Shown here one piece after another: positions 23,554-32,217 of a stretch of 32,217 bases of DNA. The position numbers and the translations under genes are program-made. The DNA is taken from positions 1 to 32,217 of the forward strand of contig NZ_JALOAN010000025.1 in the NCBI RefSeq assembly GCF_023228785.1. Direction: 5' to 3'. The DNA comes from Sulfurimonas sp. GTDB lineage: Bacteria; Campylobacterota; Campylobacteria; Campylobacterales; Sulfurimonadaceae. The notes beneath the pieces are model-generated. The model saw only the letters and a list, made by a program, of their open reading frames with translations. It searched no databases and was not told the origin of the DNA. Numbering within the stretch: the first letter of the stretch is position 1; each line of letters begins with the position of its first letter.

Positions 23554-24748
23554 TCCAATTTTTCACACTACTTAGCCTTCTTTTTGCTGTAATTTCACCC
23601 ATTCGCCACTTTTTAAACTCTTCTTCTTTAATGCTTAAGTTATTTAATGTGTTGAAAAATATTGGTTCAGAAAATATGATCTTTGCTAATTCTATCATTC
23701 TGCTTTGAATATCAAGAGAAACTATGTAAGATCCTCTCTCAGTCAATTCTATACACTCTCCATCATATCTACATAACTTCAACCACTCTAAAACACTGAA
23801 GTAGTAGTTAGCTTGTCTATCAACTACATCAAAGTTAGAGATTATACTTATCTTAGTGGGACACTCTTCATTTTCTATATTTAAGAGTATTGCATGAACT
23901 TTTTCAAAATCATTTGCTTGAGGAAATGGTGAGTTATAATCTACAAGAACTTCACTTGTTTTTTTAATCTCACTAAGTGAAAATTTCTGTTCTATTTTAA
24001 ACCTAAAAGCTTCTTCTCTTTCGTGCATAACTGAGAATTTACTACCATCATATTTAAATGGCAAAAATCTAAAGAGATCGTCTTGATAATAAAAGACAAA
24101 GCTATTAACATTTTTTTTATGCTTGAGTGTGGATCTTTGATTTTTCCACATAAGTTCTGGATATAGAAGTTGTCTTATATTTATATTGTTTCTAAAACCT
24201 ATTTTAGACTCAACCAAGTTAACGCTAGTAGCACCTTCATAACCACCATCTACTTCTATTTGTACCTTATCAACTTCATAATCAATCATACCTATAGAAA
24301 ACTCTAAACTCCCTCGTAACCTGCCTCTTATAGTTAACTCTGTTTGTTCTTTAAAGACTAGATCTAGCATACCAGAAATTTTTGCAATATCTAATGCAGC
24401 AGATTCACTTTTAATATTTAAGGGATCTATTGTTGTGATGTAGTTTGGTTTTTCTATTGTCTTTATATGACAATGTGGTTCTCTCTTTATATCTATAAAT
24501 GGATCATTTTTAGCTATTTTATAGAGACCATTTTTTATAGCTAAAATAGATAAACCGTGTATTGCCATAATATGAGGCAACTCTTCTCTAAAGTCTATCT
24601 TCGTAATGAGTCTTGGTTCTTGCTTTGAGATCTCTTTTATGCAGTTTGCAGTTATATCAAAATAGCCATCTTTTGTTATTTTATCTAATACTTTTTGTTC
24701 ATGAAAAATCTCATCCCATGCTTGATCTTTTTTACTTATCTTACTCAT
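23516..24748 (-). CDS. Probable type II restriction endonuclease, PD-(D/E)XK fold
   Basis: This 410-residue protein is encoded 9 bases after a Dam-type methyltransferase gene. Its centre carries a PD-(D/E)XK-like core: the strand QIEVDGGYEG with Asp167, then VNLVESKIG with Glu180 and Lys182, followed by a basic helix (RNNINIRQLLYPELMWKN). The N-terminal region of about 100 residues may be a winged-helix DNA reader and the C-terminal 150 residues are of unknown role. I recognise the general pattern of endonucleases found beside Dam-like methylases but not a named enzyme. The site is inferred from the partner (GATC). Confidence 0.7.
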   Translation of the reverse strand: MSKISKKDQAWDEIFHEQKVLDKITKDGYFDITANCIKEISKQEPRLITKIDFREELPHIMAIHGLSILAIKNGLYKIAKNDPFIDIKREPHCHIKTIEKPNYITTIDPLNIKSESAALDIAKISGMLDLVFKEQTELTIRGRLRGSLEFSIGMIDYEVDKVQIEVDGGYEGATSVNLVESKIGFRNNINIRQLLYPELMWKNQRSTLKHKKNVNSFVFYYQDDLFRFLPFKYDGSKFSVMHEREEAFRFKIEQKFSLSEIKKTSEVLVDYNSPFPQANDFEKVHAILLNIENEECPTKISIISNFDVVDRQANYYFSVLEWLKLCRYDGECIELTERGSYIVSLDIQSRMIELAKIIFSEPIFFNTLNNLSIKEEEFKKWRMGEITAKRRLSSVKNWIFYFNNFFQKRV

Positions 24749-24757
24749 AAAATCTTC

Positions 24758-25579
24758 CTAGTAGTTTGTTACTACAACTTCTTTGATCTTGCCTCTTTGA
24801 TTGCCAACAGAGTTAATGCTTCTAGTAGCTTTAACTGTATGGATCTTATACTTATCGTAGAGTTCTAAGATAAAGTCTGTATATGAGTTTGAGAGCATGA
24901 AATATGCACCTATCTCATCGATATAGTCACACAACTCTCTAAGTCTGATCTGCATATCTTCATCAAAACCAATTTTTGTATATCCCGTAAAACTAGCCGT
25001 AGTTGTTAGTGGAACATAAGGAGGATCAAAATAGACAAAATCACCTTTTTTGATTTTTGGCTTTAATGCTTCAAAGTCACCATTAAGGATCTCAGTATTT
25101 TTTAGTAGCTCACTACAAGCTAAAATGTTCTCTTTATTGCAGTAGTTTGGATTCTTATATCTTCCAAAGGGAACATTATATTCTCCTTTTGAGTTTACTC
25201 TATATAAGCCATTGAATCCTGTTTTGTTTAAGTAGATAAATCTACTCGCTCTTTGGATTTTAGTAAGTTTTTTAAATTTTTTCTCATCTCTGTCTATTAC
25301 TCTGATCTCATAAAAATATTCTGACTCATTTTTATGTTTACTAAGATCTTTTATTAGATCTTGTGGAGCTTCTCGTACTACTTTGTAAAGGTTTACAAGC
25401 TCTTTGTTATAGTCATTTATAATTGCATTTTTTGGTTGAAGCTCAAAAAACAGAGCACCACCACCTATAAAAGGCTCAATATATCTATTGTAGTTTTTTG
25501 GCATAAGAGATTTAAGTTCAGTTATAAGCTGCCTTTTGCCACCTACCCACTTTATAAAAGGTTGACATTTTTTCACCAA
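24758..25579 (-). CDS. Dam/DpnM-type adenine-N6 DNA methyltransferase
   Basis: This 273-residue D12-class methyltransferase has all the motifs: the N-terminal FIKWVGGKRQL (8-18), SAM-binding YIEPFIGGGALFFEL (33-47), the target-recognition block LNKTGFNGLYRVNSKGEYNV (117-136), and catalytic DPPY (185-188) followed by VPL. That block and FDPPYxPL are shared by enzymes that methylate adenine in GATC. The start is TTG 25579 or GTG 25576, directly after the DUF2461 stop. It probably protects the chromosome against the endonuclease encoded next. Confidence 0.88.
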   Translation of the reverse strand: MVKKCQPFIKWVGGKRQLITELKSLMPKNYNRYIEPFIGGGALFFELQPKNAIINDYNKELVNLYKVVREAPQDLIKDLSKHKNESEYFYEIRVIDRDEKKFKKLTKIQRASRFIYLNKTGFNGLYRVNSKGEYNVPFGRYKNPNYCNKENILACSELLKNTEILNGDFEALKPKIKKGDFVYFDPPYVPLTTTASFTGYTKIGFDEDMQIRLRELCDYIDEIGAYFMLSNSYTDFILELYDKYKIHTVKATRSINSVGNQRGKIKEVVVTNY

Positions 25580-26278
25580 CTACTCTTCCTTAACTCTCAA
25601 ACTAATTTCATAAACAATACGCTGAAGTTCAAGCATATCTTCATAGATCTTATATAGAGTATCTATAAGCAGATCTCCATCAACTATGATATTTGGATCT
25701 AAGATCTTGTAAGTTGCCATGCCCTTATATAGACTAAGTTCGGCATCAGACATATCTTTATCAAATCCCTTTGGATATCTTTTATACCCTTTTTCTATGG
25801 TTTTATAGCCCTTAGATTCTATCGCTTTTAATACTCTAGCTAAGTTAGATCTTCTTGCATCATCTTTTATATATTCACGGTAAGCATCAAGCATTGGCTT
25901 CTCAAACCATCTAACGCCTACAGCTACAAAAAGTTCATCAGGGGAGAAGTGCAGGTAAAATGATGATGTTTGCATCCTACTACCACTACCCTGCCAAAAG
26001 ATGATTCCGATACGATGTTTTAGAGGAACTTTTATAGCACCCATTCTACGACTATCTCTATAAATTCTAAATAGTGACTTATTTATCTTTGGCGAGAAGT
26101 TTATAGTAGGCTCTAGCGCCATTAAATGCTCGCCAAACTCTTCTACAAAAGCCCTTGAAGGATTTAGTACAAACTCTTCATATTCACTTCTATGTGCTTC
26201 AAACCACTCTTTGTTATTGTTTTGTCGAATGGCTTGTAAAAAGGCAAGAGTCTTTTTAGAAAAACCTTTAAACTCCAT
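25580..26278 (-). CDS. DUF2461 (TIGR02453) family protein
   Basis: This 232-residue cytoplasmic protein begins with the family segment TLAFLQAIRQNNNKEWFEAH and contains SLFRIYRDSRRM and YLHFSPDELFVAVGVRWFEK, all typical of DUF2461. No biochemical function is established for the family. It lies 9 bases after ccsBA and abuts the methyltransferase gene without a gap, so it is cotranscribed with them. The abutment may be incidental or may mark insertion of the restriction-modification pair behind a housekeeping gene. Confidence 0.85.
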   Translation of the reverse strand: MEFKGFSKKTLAFLQAIRQNNNKEWFEAHRSEYEEFVLNPSRAFVEEFGEHLMALEPTINFSPKINKSLFRIYRDSRRMGAIKVPLKHRIGIIFWQGSGSRMQTSSFYLHFSPDELFVAVGVRWFEKPMLDAYREYIKDDARRSNLARVLKAIESKGYKTIEKGYKRYPKGFDKDMSDAELSLYKGMATYKILDPNIIVDGDLLIDTLYKIYEDMLELQRIVYEISLRVKEE

Positions 26279-26287
26279 GCCTCTACT

Positions 26288-29200
26288 CTAAACTAATTTT
26301 CTATTTCTAAAGGCAAGTGCAACTAAGATAAAGATGATCGCATAAGTTATAGGAACAAAATCAGGAATAGGAACAGGATCACCTTTGGCATAAGAGTGAA
26401 GCCCTGCAAGATAGTAGTTTACTCCAAAGTAAGTCATGATAACTGCTGTATAAGATAAAAGAGAGATAACAGCAAAGTTAAACTCACTATAAACTTTCTT
26501 TATAAATCTAAGATGCACAACTACAGCATAAACTAAGATCGTAACAAGTGCCCATGTCTCTTTTGGATCCCATCCCCAGTATCTTCCCCAAGATTCATTC
26601 GCCCAAACACCACCTAAAAAGTTACCTATAGTCAAGAGCACAAGCCCCATCATAAGGCTCATCTCATTTATGGCATTTAACTCTTTTATAGATAAAGAGA
26701 TATGTTTTTCGTTACTTTTTGTTTTGATAATAAAGAGTAAAATAGCAACAAAACCTAAAAGAGCGCCTAAACCTAAAAAGCCATAACTAGCCGTAATTAC
26801 TGCCACATGTATGCTTAACCAGTATGAGTTTAAAACTGGAACTAGGTTTGTAACTTGTGGATCCATCCAGTTTAAGTGCGCTACAAAAAGAATGAGTCCC
26901 GCTAAAATAGATGTAGATGCCATAGTCATAGATGAACGTCTTGAGAAGAAGATCCCAGCAAGAGCTGTAGCCCATCCTATGTAGATCATCGACTCATAAC
27001 CATTCGACCAAGGAGCGTGTCCTGAGATATACCATCTAAGTCCAAGCCCAAAAGTGTGTGCTAAAAAGAAAAGAACTAAAAGACCTAGAGTTATTTTAGA
27101 AAACATATCCATCTTAAATGCAGGTTTTATAATCTTTATAAAACTAAGTGTCAAAAGAACAAAACCAAGCACTAAGTAGTAAGGATAGAGAGACTCAAAA
27201 ATATTTGTTTTGTTATAAAAGATCTCTGCTTTGATGCTATTTTTAGTTAGATAAACTTCTGTACCATAAAACTTTTGATACTCTCTTAGCTTCTCTAATG
27301 CTTCATTTGCTTTAGTCCACTCAGAACTCTTAAGTGCCTCATCAATCGCTGAAAAATAATCAATTGCAATAAGTCTTATCCTCTGTGCATCTTGCTCTGA
27401 GAAAGTTTGAAGTGACTCTATCGTTGGGTACCATTTGTTGTTGTCATCATTTGGTTTTGGCCACATTCTTAGCAGTGAGCCAGTGTAAACTGCATAAGTT
27501 ATATTGACTCTCTCATCAATTTTTAGCACTTCTTTATCAAGCATATCTCTATGCTTTTGCTCTTTTCTAACTGCAACTTCTACTAGTTCTGCAAGTTTAT
27601 AGCCTCTCATATTATCAGGATCAGTAAAAAATTGCGAAAATGAAGCATGTTTTGCTTTTAACTCTGTACCAATTAGTTTATTGATCTCTTCATTTTTTGT
27701 ATATATCATCTTGATATCGCGGTATAAATCAGGCTTTATCATCATAGCTAGAATGATTTGGTTGGCATCTAGTTTATTGCCTGCTATATCTATATAAGAT
27801 CCTCTATAAACCTTAGCTAAGATCTCAGTAGTTAGTGTATCCATTGGCTTCATTCTTCCACCACTATCTTGGATCACAAGTTCTGAGAATTTTTTTGCAT
27901 GAGCCTTATCAAAAGAGATTATAGTCTTTAGACTAGGATCTAACTCCGCTGCAAAAGATGGAGTAAAACTAAAGAGAAGTCCTATAGCTAAAAGTGAGCC
28001 TAAAGCCTTTTCATCAGCCGCTTTCTTTGCTCTTTTAGCTAGTTGTGCAAATCTATTTTTTTGTGAAAAGAGTGACCACAACATACCTAAACTTAAAAGA
28101 AAATATCCTATATATGAAGGAAGAGTTCCTGGATCATTATTAACTGAGAGGACAGTACCTTTCTCATCTTGATCATAAGATGATTGGAAAAATCTATATC
28201 CACGATGCTCTAAAATATTGTTCATAAAGATTCTATATGGCATCTCTACATTTTGCTCTTTATCTATAAGAATAACTTCACTAGCATAAGATGCAGGACT
28301 CATAGATCCTGGGTATCTATCTAGTTGAAAATCTAAAAGCTTAACCTCAAAAGGGATAGTTAACCTTTTTGAGCCATAAGAGAGATGAACATCTACACCA
28401 TTTATATCATTATGATACTCTTTTGCCATTCTTCCAGCTTTTCCATAAATCATAACTTCTTTGCTTACATCATTGACACTAACATTAAAAACTAAAGCAT
28501 CATAACCAGGACTTTGAGGAGATGCATTTGGATTTGAGATTATTTTTTTTGTAGCTTTTGGATAGAAGTCACGAAGTACAAATCCTCCACCAGCTAAAGA
28601 GTAGAGAGTCCTTGTGGCAAAAAGCTGTTTTTCATTTGCATCAAGTGTTCCATTTGAATTGTCATCCATCTTTAAAAAACTAAGAGGCATATCATGCTTT
28701 ATAAAAAACTTTTCATCTTCTACAAACAGAGAGATAACCATCTTATCAAAACTTTTGTTTGAACCAAAATCTAGTACAAAGTTATCATTTTCATAATATT
28801 CACCATGACTAAGAGCAATAGGCTCACCTTTACCTGAACCAGTCACCATAATATTTGCCATTGCGATGCCATCATCAGAGGCGACTATAGCTTCTATAGC
28901 ATCTGGTATGTACTCTACAAGCTCTACGTGAACATTTTTACCGTCTATATTCAAAGATGTATCAAGACTGTTTTTACTCTTTTTAGAGAGATATAAAGAT
29001 TGTTGTGAGATCTCATTTTTATCCCCTACTTTTGCATCAAGGGTAAAGAAGGTGTCTGAACTTATCATAGTTGATGCACTCTGACCTTCACGAATATGCA
29101 TAGTTCCTTCATAACCAATATAGCGAGTAATTGCAGCACCTATGATTATAATTATAAAAGCGACATGAAAGATAAATATAGGAGCTTTTTTAAGTGAGAA

Positions 29201-29410
29201 CATTTTATATTTATAAATATTTAAAATAAGATTTATAGTCAGTAAAGCCATAAGAACTTCAAACCATCTTGCATTATAAATATCAGCCTTAGCTGTTATA
29301 GTTCCGTAGTCGTTTTCTACAAATGTTGCATAACCTATGGCAAATGCAAAGATAGACATCAGTATAGCCATGGTTTTCATGGAGTTTAAGATGGATAAAA
29401 CTTGTTTCAT
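26288..29410 (-). CDS. ccsBA: CcsBA fused cytochrome c synthase (system II)
   Basis: This 1040-residue inner-membrane protein fuses CcsB/ResB (N-terminal half) to CcsA (C-terminal part). It exports haem and ligates it to CXXCH motifs in the periplasm. The N-terminal helices and large periplasmic domain are followed near the middle by a second signal-like segment ending FAAELDPS. The CcsA part ends with the haem-handling tryptophan-rich WGRYWGWDPKETWAL (941-955) and an LHS segment near residue 1004. Fusions of this type are standard in Campylobacterota. AAAAGG six bases before ATG 29410 is inside a perfect hairpin. A c-type cytochrome gene lies directly upstream. Confidence 0.93.
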   Translation of the reverse strand: MKQVLSILNSMKTMAILMSIFAFAIGYATFVENDYGTITAKADIYNARWFEVLMALLTINLILNIYKYKMFSLKKAPIFIFHVAFIIIIIGAAITRYIGYEGTMHIREGQSASTMISSDTFFTLDAKVGDKNEISQQSLYLSKKSKNSLDTSLNIDGKNVHVELVEYIPDAIEAIVASDDGIAMANIMVTGSGKGEPIALSHGEYYENDNFVLDFGSNKSFDKMVISLFVEDEKFFIKHDMPLSFLKMDDNSNGTLDANEKQLFATRTLYSLAGGGFVLRDFYPKATKKIISNPNASPQSPGYDALVFNVSVNDVSKEVMIYGKAGRMAKEYHNDINGVDVHLSYGSKRLTIPFEVKLLDFQLDRYPGSMSPASYASEVILIDKEQNVEMPYRIFMNNILEHRGYRFFQSSYDQDEKGTVLSVNNDPGTLPSYIGYFLLSLGMLWSLFSQKNRFAQLAKRAKKAADEKALGSLLAIGLLFSFTPSFAAELDPSLKTIISFDKAHAKKFSELVIQDSGGRMKPMDTLTTEILAKVYRGSYIDIAGNKLDANQIILAMMIKPDLYRDIKMIYTKNEEINKLIGTELKAKHASFSQFFTDPDNMRGYKLAELVEVAVRKEQKHRDMLDKEVLKIDERVNITYAVYTGSLLRMWPKPNDDNNKWYPTIESLQTFSEQDAQRIRLIAIDYFSAIDEALKSSEWTKANEALEKLREYQKFYGTEVYLTKNSIKAEIFYNKTNIFESLYPYYLVLGFVLLTLSFIKIIKPAFKMDMFSKITLGLLVLFFLAHTFGLGLRWYISGHAPWSNGYESMIYIGWATALAGIFFSRRSSMTMASTSILAGLILFVAHLNWMDPQVTNLVPVLNSYWLSIHVAVITASYGFLGLGALLGFVAILLFIIKTKSNEKHISLSIKELNAINEMSLMMGLVLLTIGNFLGGVWANESWGRYWGWDPKETWALVTILVYAVVVHLRFIKKVYSEFNFAVISLLSYTAVIMTYFGVNYYLAGLHSYAKGDPVPIPDFVPITYAIIFILVALAFRNRKLV

Positions 29411-29411
29411 A

Positions 29412-29438
29412 AATAGCCTTTTTTAATAAAAGGCTATT
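29412..29438 (-). promoter_or_regulatory. Hairpin masking the ccsBA ribosome-binding site
   Basis: AATAGCCTTTT (29412-29422) and AAAAGGCTATT (29428-29438) form a perfect 11-bp stem with a 5-base loop, ending one base before the ATG. In the mRNA, the AAAAGG Shine-Dalgarno sequence is in the ATG-proximal arm. There is no T run, so translational control is more likely than termination. Confidence 0.55.
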
Positions 29439-29472
29439 CTATTCAAATTAAGCTAATAAAGCGTTAAATTTA

Positions 29473-31830
29473 TTATTTATCAAAGGCTCTATGATAATAT
29501 CTGTTTAAATCAAGAAGTCCTGCTTCTTTAGGATTTGACTCAAAAAATTTATCTTGAAACCAATCATAAGTCTTCCAAAAGTCTTCATCACTCCGGAGTA
29601 CACCATACTTTAAAAACTTTATTTTATACTCTTTAGAAGCATCATAGTTGTGCAAAAGATCAAAAAAATCTGGTAGATCTTTATAATCAACTACTAAAAA
29701 CATATTTGGATAAGAGCCGACAAACCCCTCAACAAAATCAAACTCATCTTTAGAAGGGTCTAGTCTCTTGTCTTCTTTAAACATAAATGAGACATTGTCA
29801 TGCCATCTATTTACAACAGCTGAGGCTACAATATCTTGCATATCTGGTATATTTTTTATTCTAATATATGCAAGATTAAAGCTATATCCATTTTCCATTT
29901 TTATAAAAGCTAATCCCTCTTTAACTAAAGACTTAAATGCTTGATGATAGTCTTTTTTTGTTTTATACTCATTAGGAAGAGTTGGAACTCTCTCATTTGC
30001 ATAGAAATAGTTTAGTTTATCAAACTCTATACCACAAGATTTTAAGAGATGCTTATCTACAATTCTCTCAAGTAGCTCTCTTTTTGAGTCAATCTTTTTA
30101 TATTCAATCGCTGATTCATTTTTTGATAAAAAAACAGCTTCTTTATTTTGTGCATTTAAATGCCAAGAATCGAGATATTTTTGCCTATCAACTTGAGGTA
30201 AGAGATTTAAAAAATTAGTCTCTCCCTCAACTCTAAGTCGGCTCATATAACGACGAGTAGAGACTTGATGCCCAACATTTCCATAAATATCAAAACCTGC
30301 AACCAAAGCGTAATATATTCTCTCAAAAAGAGGATAGTCTAAAACCCATGCTGTCCTAGGAAGCCCACCTAATGCACCCTTATAAACAGATGCACTATCA
30401 AAGTGTCTATATATACTTAAAAAGGGTGCAGAACTTGCATCCTTGCCTCTCCATATACTTGAAATATCGAGTCCATTTTTATAGGTTTCATCATAAAGTT
30501 CTTGTCTTTGTTGGTTGTAAAGAATTGCTGCATCTATATATTTGTCACTAAAGGTGCTTAATAACCCTACCGTGCTTCCATCTTCTATTGGCATTCTAAG
30601 ATTTTCATACTGGTTTTTAAAAAAATCTCTGTTTTTGAGTGATAGATCATACTCTGGTGCCATAAACATAACCCAAAAATTGTCGTGTATAACATTTAAA
30701 GCTATTTGACCCTTACAAACTGGACCTCTTATAAAAGTTCTTATAACATACTCAGCATTATCTAGCAAAAATTCATATCTAGAAGAGGCTGGGATCTGCC
30801 CAAAAACTCTAAATGGATCTGTGTTATATATCTGTTTATATCCAACTATAAAAGGGGACTCTTCCCACTCAGGCTCTATAAATAGTTCTTTATATCTAAG
30901 GAGTTTTTTTTCACTTAGATCATAAACCATATGAGTTTTATGAACTATCGTTGAATGTATCTTTCTAAACCTATAGTAAAACTTATCTACTTGTGGATCA
31001 TCATAAGGGCGAACAGTAGCTATAATCTCTATTGCTTGTGGTGATGGTGTTTTTGAGCGAACTAGTTCAAAAAATTCTCCATCAGCTCCTTCAAATGCAA
31101 TGTGAGCCAAGAAAAGATGTTCATAAATATATCTAGCACTCATAATATGCTTTGGATCTTGCTTATTTAAAAACTCTTCAAAAGTATATATCTGTTTTTG
31201 TGCTGTTTTTGAAGCAGATTTTATAGAGTTCATCTGAGTTTTATTTGGGCTTATTGCACCTTGGGCTAACCATCTTTTGATAGTTTCAAACTCACTCTCA
31301 CTCAGAGGTGGAAAACCAAAAGGCATACCACTATGTGGGTTTTTATCTAAAAAAGATGCTAATTCATCTCTATCTTTAGCACATGTAACATCATCACTTT
31401 CACTATAATAACTTCCCACATTCTTTGGGTTTTGCATCTTATGTTCTAATAAAAGTAACATCAAAGAGTTATTAGTTCCATCCTCTGAGTCACTCTCACT
31501 AACACTATTAAAACCCTTTTCTCTCCACTCTTGGGTACTATCTGCATCCATAAAAAGTCTAGATGGATCTTGTGCAGATAATCTCTCAGCCAAGTAAACT
31601 TTATCTTTTGAAGCACCTCTATCTAAGCCTTCAAAAGAGCTAAGTTTTAGTTGGCATGGTGAGTTATAACATGAGTGACAAACTACACATCTTCTATCTA
31701 GTATGGGTTTTACATCATTTAAGTAATCAACTCTAGGGGCTGTAACGTCCACCTCTACAGGTTTAAGTGGTTCAACACTACAAGCACTAAATAAAATCAC
31801 TACTATAAAAATAGATAAATTTTTCAACAT
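29473..31830 (-). CDS. cti: Fatty acid cis/trans isomerase (CTI), haem lipoprotein
   Basis: CTI converts cis to trans double bonds of membrane phospholipid acyl chains, stiffening the membrane under solvent or heat stress. This 785-residue protein matches its pattern: a lipoprotein-like signal ending FSAC (Cys17), then the single haem-binding site CVVCH (48-52) embedded in the CTI-typical CHSCYNSPCQLKLSSFEGLD (51-70). The remainder is the large periplasmic catalytic domain, with FDIYGNVGHQVSTRRYMSRL and RVEGETNFLNLLP, as in Pseudomonas and Vibrio enzymes. ccsBA, needed to attach the haem, is the next gene. I infer a lipid anchor; many CTIs are described as soluble periplasmic proteins. Confidence 0.9.
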   Translation of the reverse strand: MLKNLSIFIVVILFSACSVEPLKPVEVDVTAPRVDYLNDVKPILDRRCVVCHSCYNSPCQLKLSSFEGLDRGASKDKVYLAERLSAQDPSRLFMDADSTQEWREKGFNSVSESDSEDGTNNSLMLLLLEHKMQNPKNVGSYYSESDDVTCAKDRDELASFLDKNPHSGMPFGFPPLSESEFETIKRWLAQGAISPNKTQMNSIKSASKTAQKQIYTFEEFLNKQDPKHIMSARYIYEHLFLAHIAFEGADGEFFELVRSKTPSPQAIEIIATVRPYDDPQVDKFYYRFRKIHSTIVHKTHMVYDLSEKKLLRYKELFIEPEWEESPFIVGYKQIYNTDPFRVFGQIPASSRYEFLLDNAEYVIRTFIRGPVCKGQIALNVIHDNFWVMFMAPEYDLSLKNRDFFKNQYENLRMPIEDGSTVGLLSTFSDKYIDAAILYNQQRQELYDETYKNGLDISSIWRGKDASSAPFLSIYRHFDSASVYKGALGGLPRTAWVLDYPLFERIYYALVAGFDIYGNVGHQVSTRRYMSRLRVEGETNFLNLLPQVDRQKYLDSWHLNAQNKEAVFLSKNESAIEYKKIDSKRELLERIVDKHLLKSCGIEFDKLNYFYANERVPTLPNEYKTKKDYHQAFKSLVKEGLAFIKMENGYSFNLAYIRIKNIPDMQDIVASAVVNRWHDNVSFMFKEDKRLDPSKDEFDFVEGFVGSYPNMFLVVDYKDLPDFFDLLHNYDASKEYKIKFLKYGVLRSDEDFWKTYDWFQDKFFESNPKEAGLLDLNRYYHRAFDK

Positions 31831-31873
31831 TTTATAAAAAACTTCTCTATTTTCCCATCTTTATTTTCTATCA

Positions 31874-32217
31874 TTAAGACACTATATTATCTAGTATATC
31901 AAACATCTCTTTTGATATATGTTCATTTTCTTTAAAGAGTTTTATTAGCTCATCAGAATCAGCATTTCCATCTTTTATCATTTTAGTTATGTGAAAAATA
32001 TTCTTATGAATCTGCGCATGAGGTTCCAGTAGAGAAGAGAAGCTAGGATTGGCTCCAAAATTCTCTTTACCTTCATTTTGGTACCATTTACCAAGTCTAC
32101 ACATAGTGTGGTCACCTTCATAAGAGTCTGCTTTGCCTTCAAAGGCAGCTGAATAAGTGTTGTTTTTTAAGACCATATGATCTAGTTTTGCCATATTGAC
32201 AAAGAGCTCATGTCCTA
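31874..32217 (-). CDS. C-terminus of a chemoreceptor with CZB zinc-binding domain (partial)
   Basis: The reading frame is open to the window edge, so only about the last 113 residues are seen. They form a CZB domain: LDHMVLKNNTYSAAF with the first zinc-ligand His, then DHTMCRLGKWYQNEG with the Cys and paired His context, and a third His in LEPHAQIH. CZB domains bind zinc and usually end methyl-accepting chemotaxis proteins or diguanylate cyclases; the GHELFVNMAKLDH lead-in is typical of chemoreceptors. An internal ATG at 32194 is not likely to be the start. Confidence 0.8.
   Translation of the reverse strand, partial: GHELFVNMAKLDHMVLKNNTYSAAFEGKADSYEGDHTMCRLGKWYQNEGKENFGANPSFSSLLEPHAQIHKNIFHITKMIKDGNADSDELIKLFKENEHISKEMFDILDNIVS

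Noticed and set aside
25361..25657. Plus-strand ORF opposite the methyltransferase start
   Set aside because: Antisense to the conserved N-terminal motifs of the methyltransferase and without a start signal.
1..32217. tRNA, rRNA, CRISPR or replication origin
   Set aside because: No cloverleaf, rRNA segment, repeat-spacer array or DnaA-box cluster was seen in any intergenic region.

Overview
The window reads as a chromosomal stretch of a mesophilic Campylobacterota (Epsilonproteobacteria), most like Sulfurimonas or a close sulfur-oxidising/denitrifying relative. The reasons are the low G+C, the TTTTGCTATAAT-type -10 promoters, a fused CcsBA cytochrome c synthase, gatA near guaB, an NnrS protein, TonB/ExbB/ExbD with a TonB-dependent receptor, and an Opr-type porin. 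This assignment is inferred from gene content; no rRNA is present.

Region 1 (1-3400) is accessory DNA. It holds an IS1182-like transposase on the minus strand, split by a shift in an A9 tract; a HigBA-type toxin-antitoxin pair whose toxin is frameshifted; a GC-rich, highly structured island; a second toxin-antitoxin pair with a near-consensus promoter; and a 34-residue orphan ORF.

Region 2 (3444-14422, plus strand) is mostly housekeeping: an RlmI-like methyltransferase lacking the usual SCS motif, an HI0933/TIGR03862 flavoprotein, an MtfA-like zinc peptidase, gatA, an HPP-family membrane protein, guaB, an RDD membrane protein, metY and metX (sulfur assimilation via O-acetylhomoserine), xseB, and a nitrilase-fold protein that appears to have lost its catalytic Cys and Lys.

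Region 3 (14412-23492) is the most coherent and interesting unit. A minus-strand, translationally coupled operon (periplasmic binding protein, permease, ATPase, NnrS) diverges from tonB-exbB-exbD, followed by a TonB-dependent receptor and a porin. Good Fur-box matches (7-1-7 pattern) lie in the divergent intergenic region (two), before the receptor, and before the porin (two). This suggests one iron-responsive regulon that couples outer-membrane uptake to a NitT/TauT-type ABC importer and a haem-copper NO-response membrane protein. I do not know a described system of this composition.

Region 4 (23507-32217, minus strand) runs, in transcription order, from the C-terminus of a zinc-binding (CZB) chemoreceptor cut by the window edge, through a lipoprotein c-type cytochrome fatty acid cis/trans isomerase, CcsBA (which would mature it) and a DUF2461 protein, to a Dam-type adenine methyltransferase and a PD-(D/E)XK restriction endonuclease candidate, probably a GATC restriction-modification pair.

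No tRNA, rRNA or CRISPR array was seen. No gene-free gap exceeds 300 bases.
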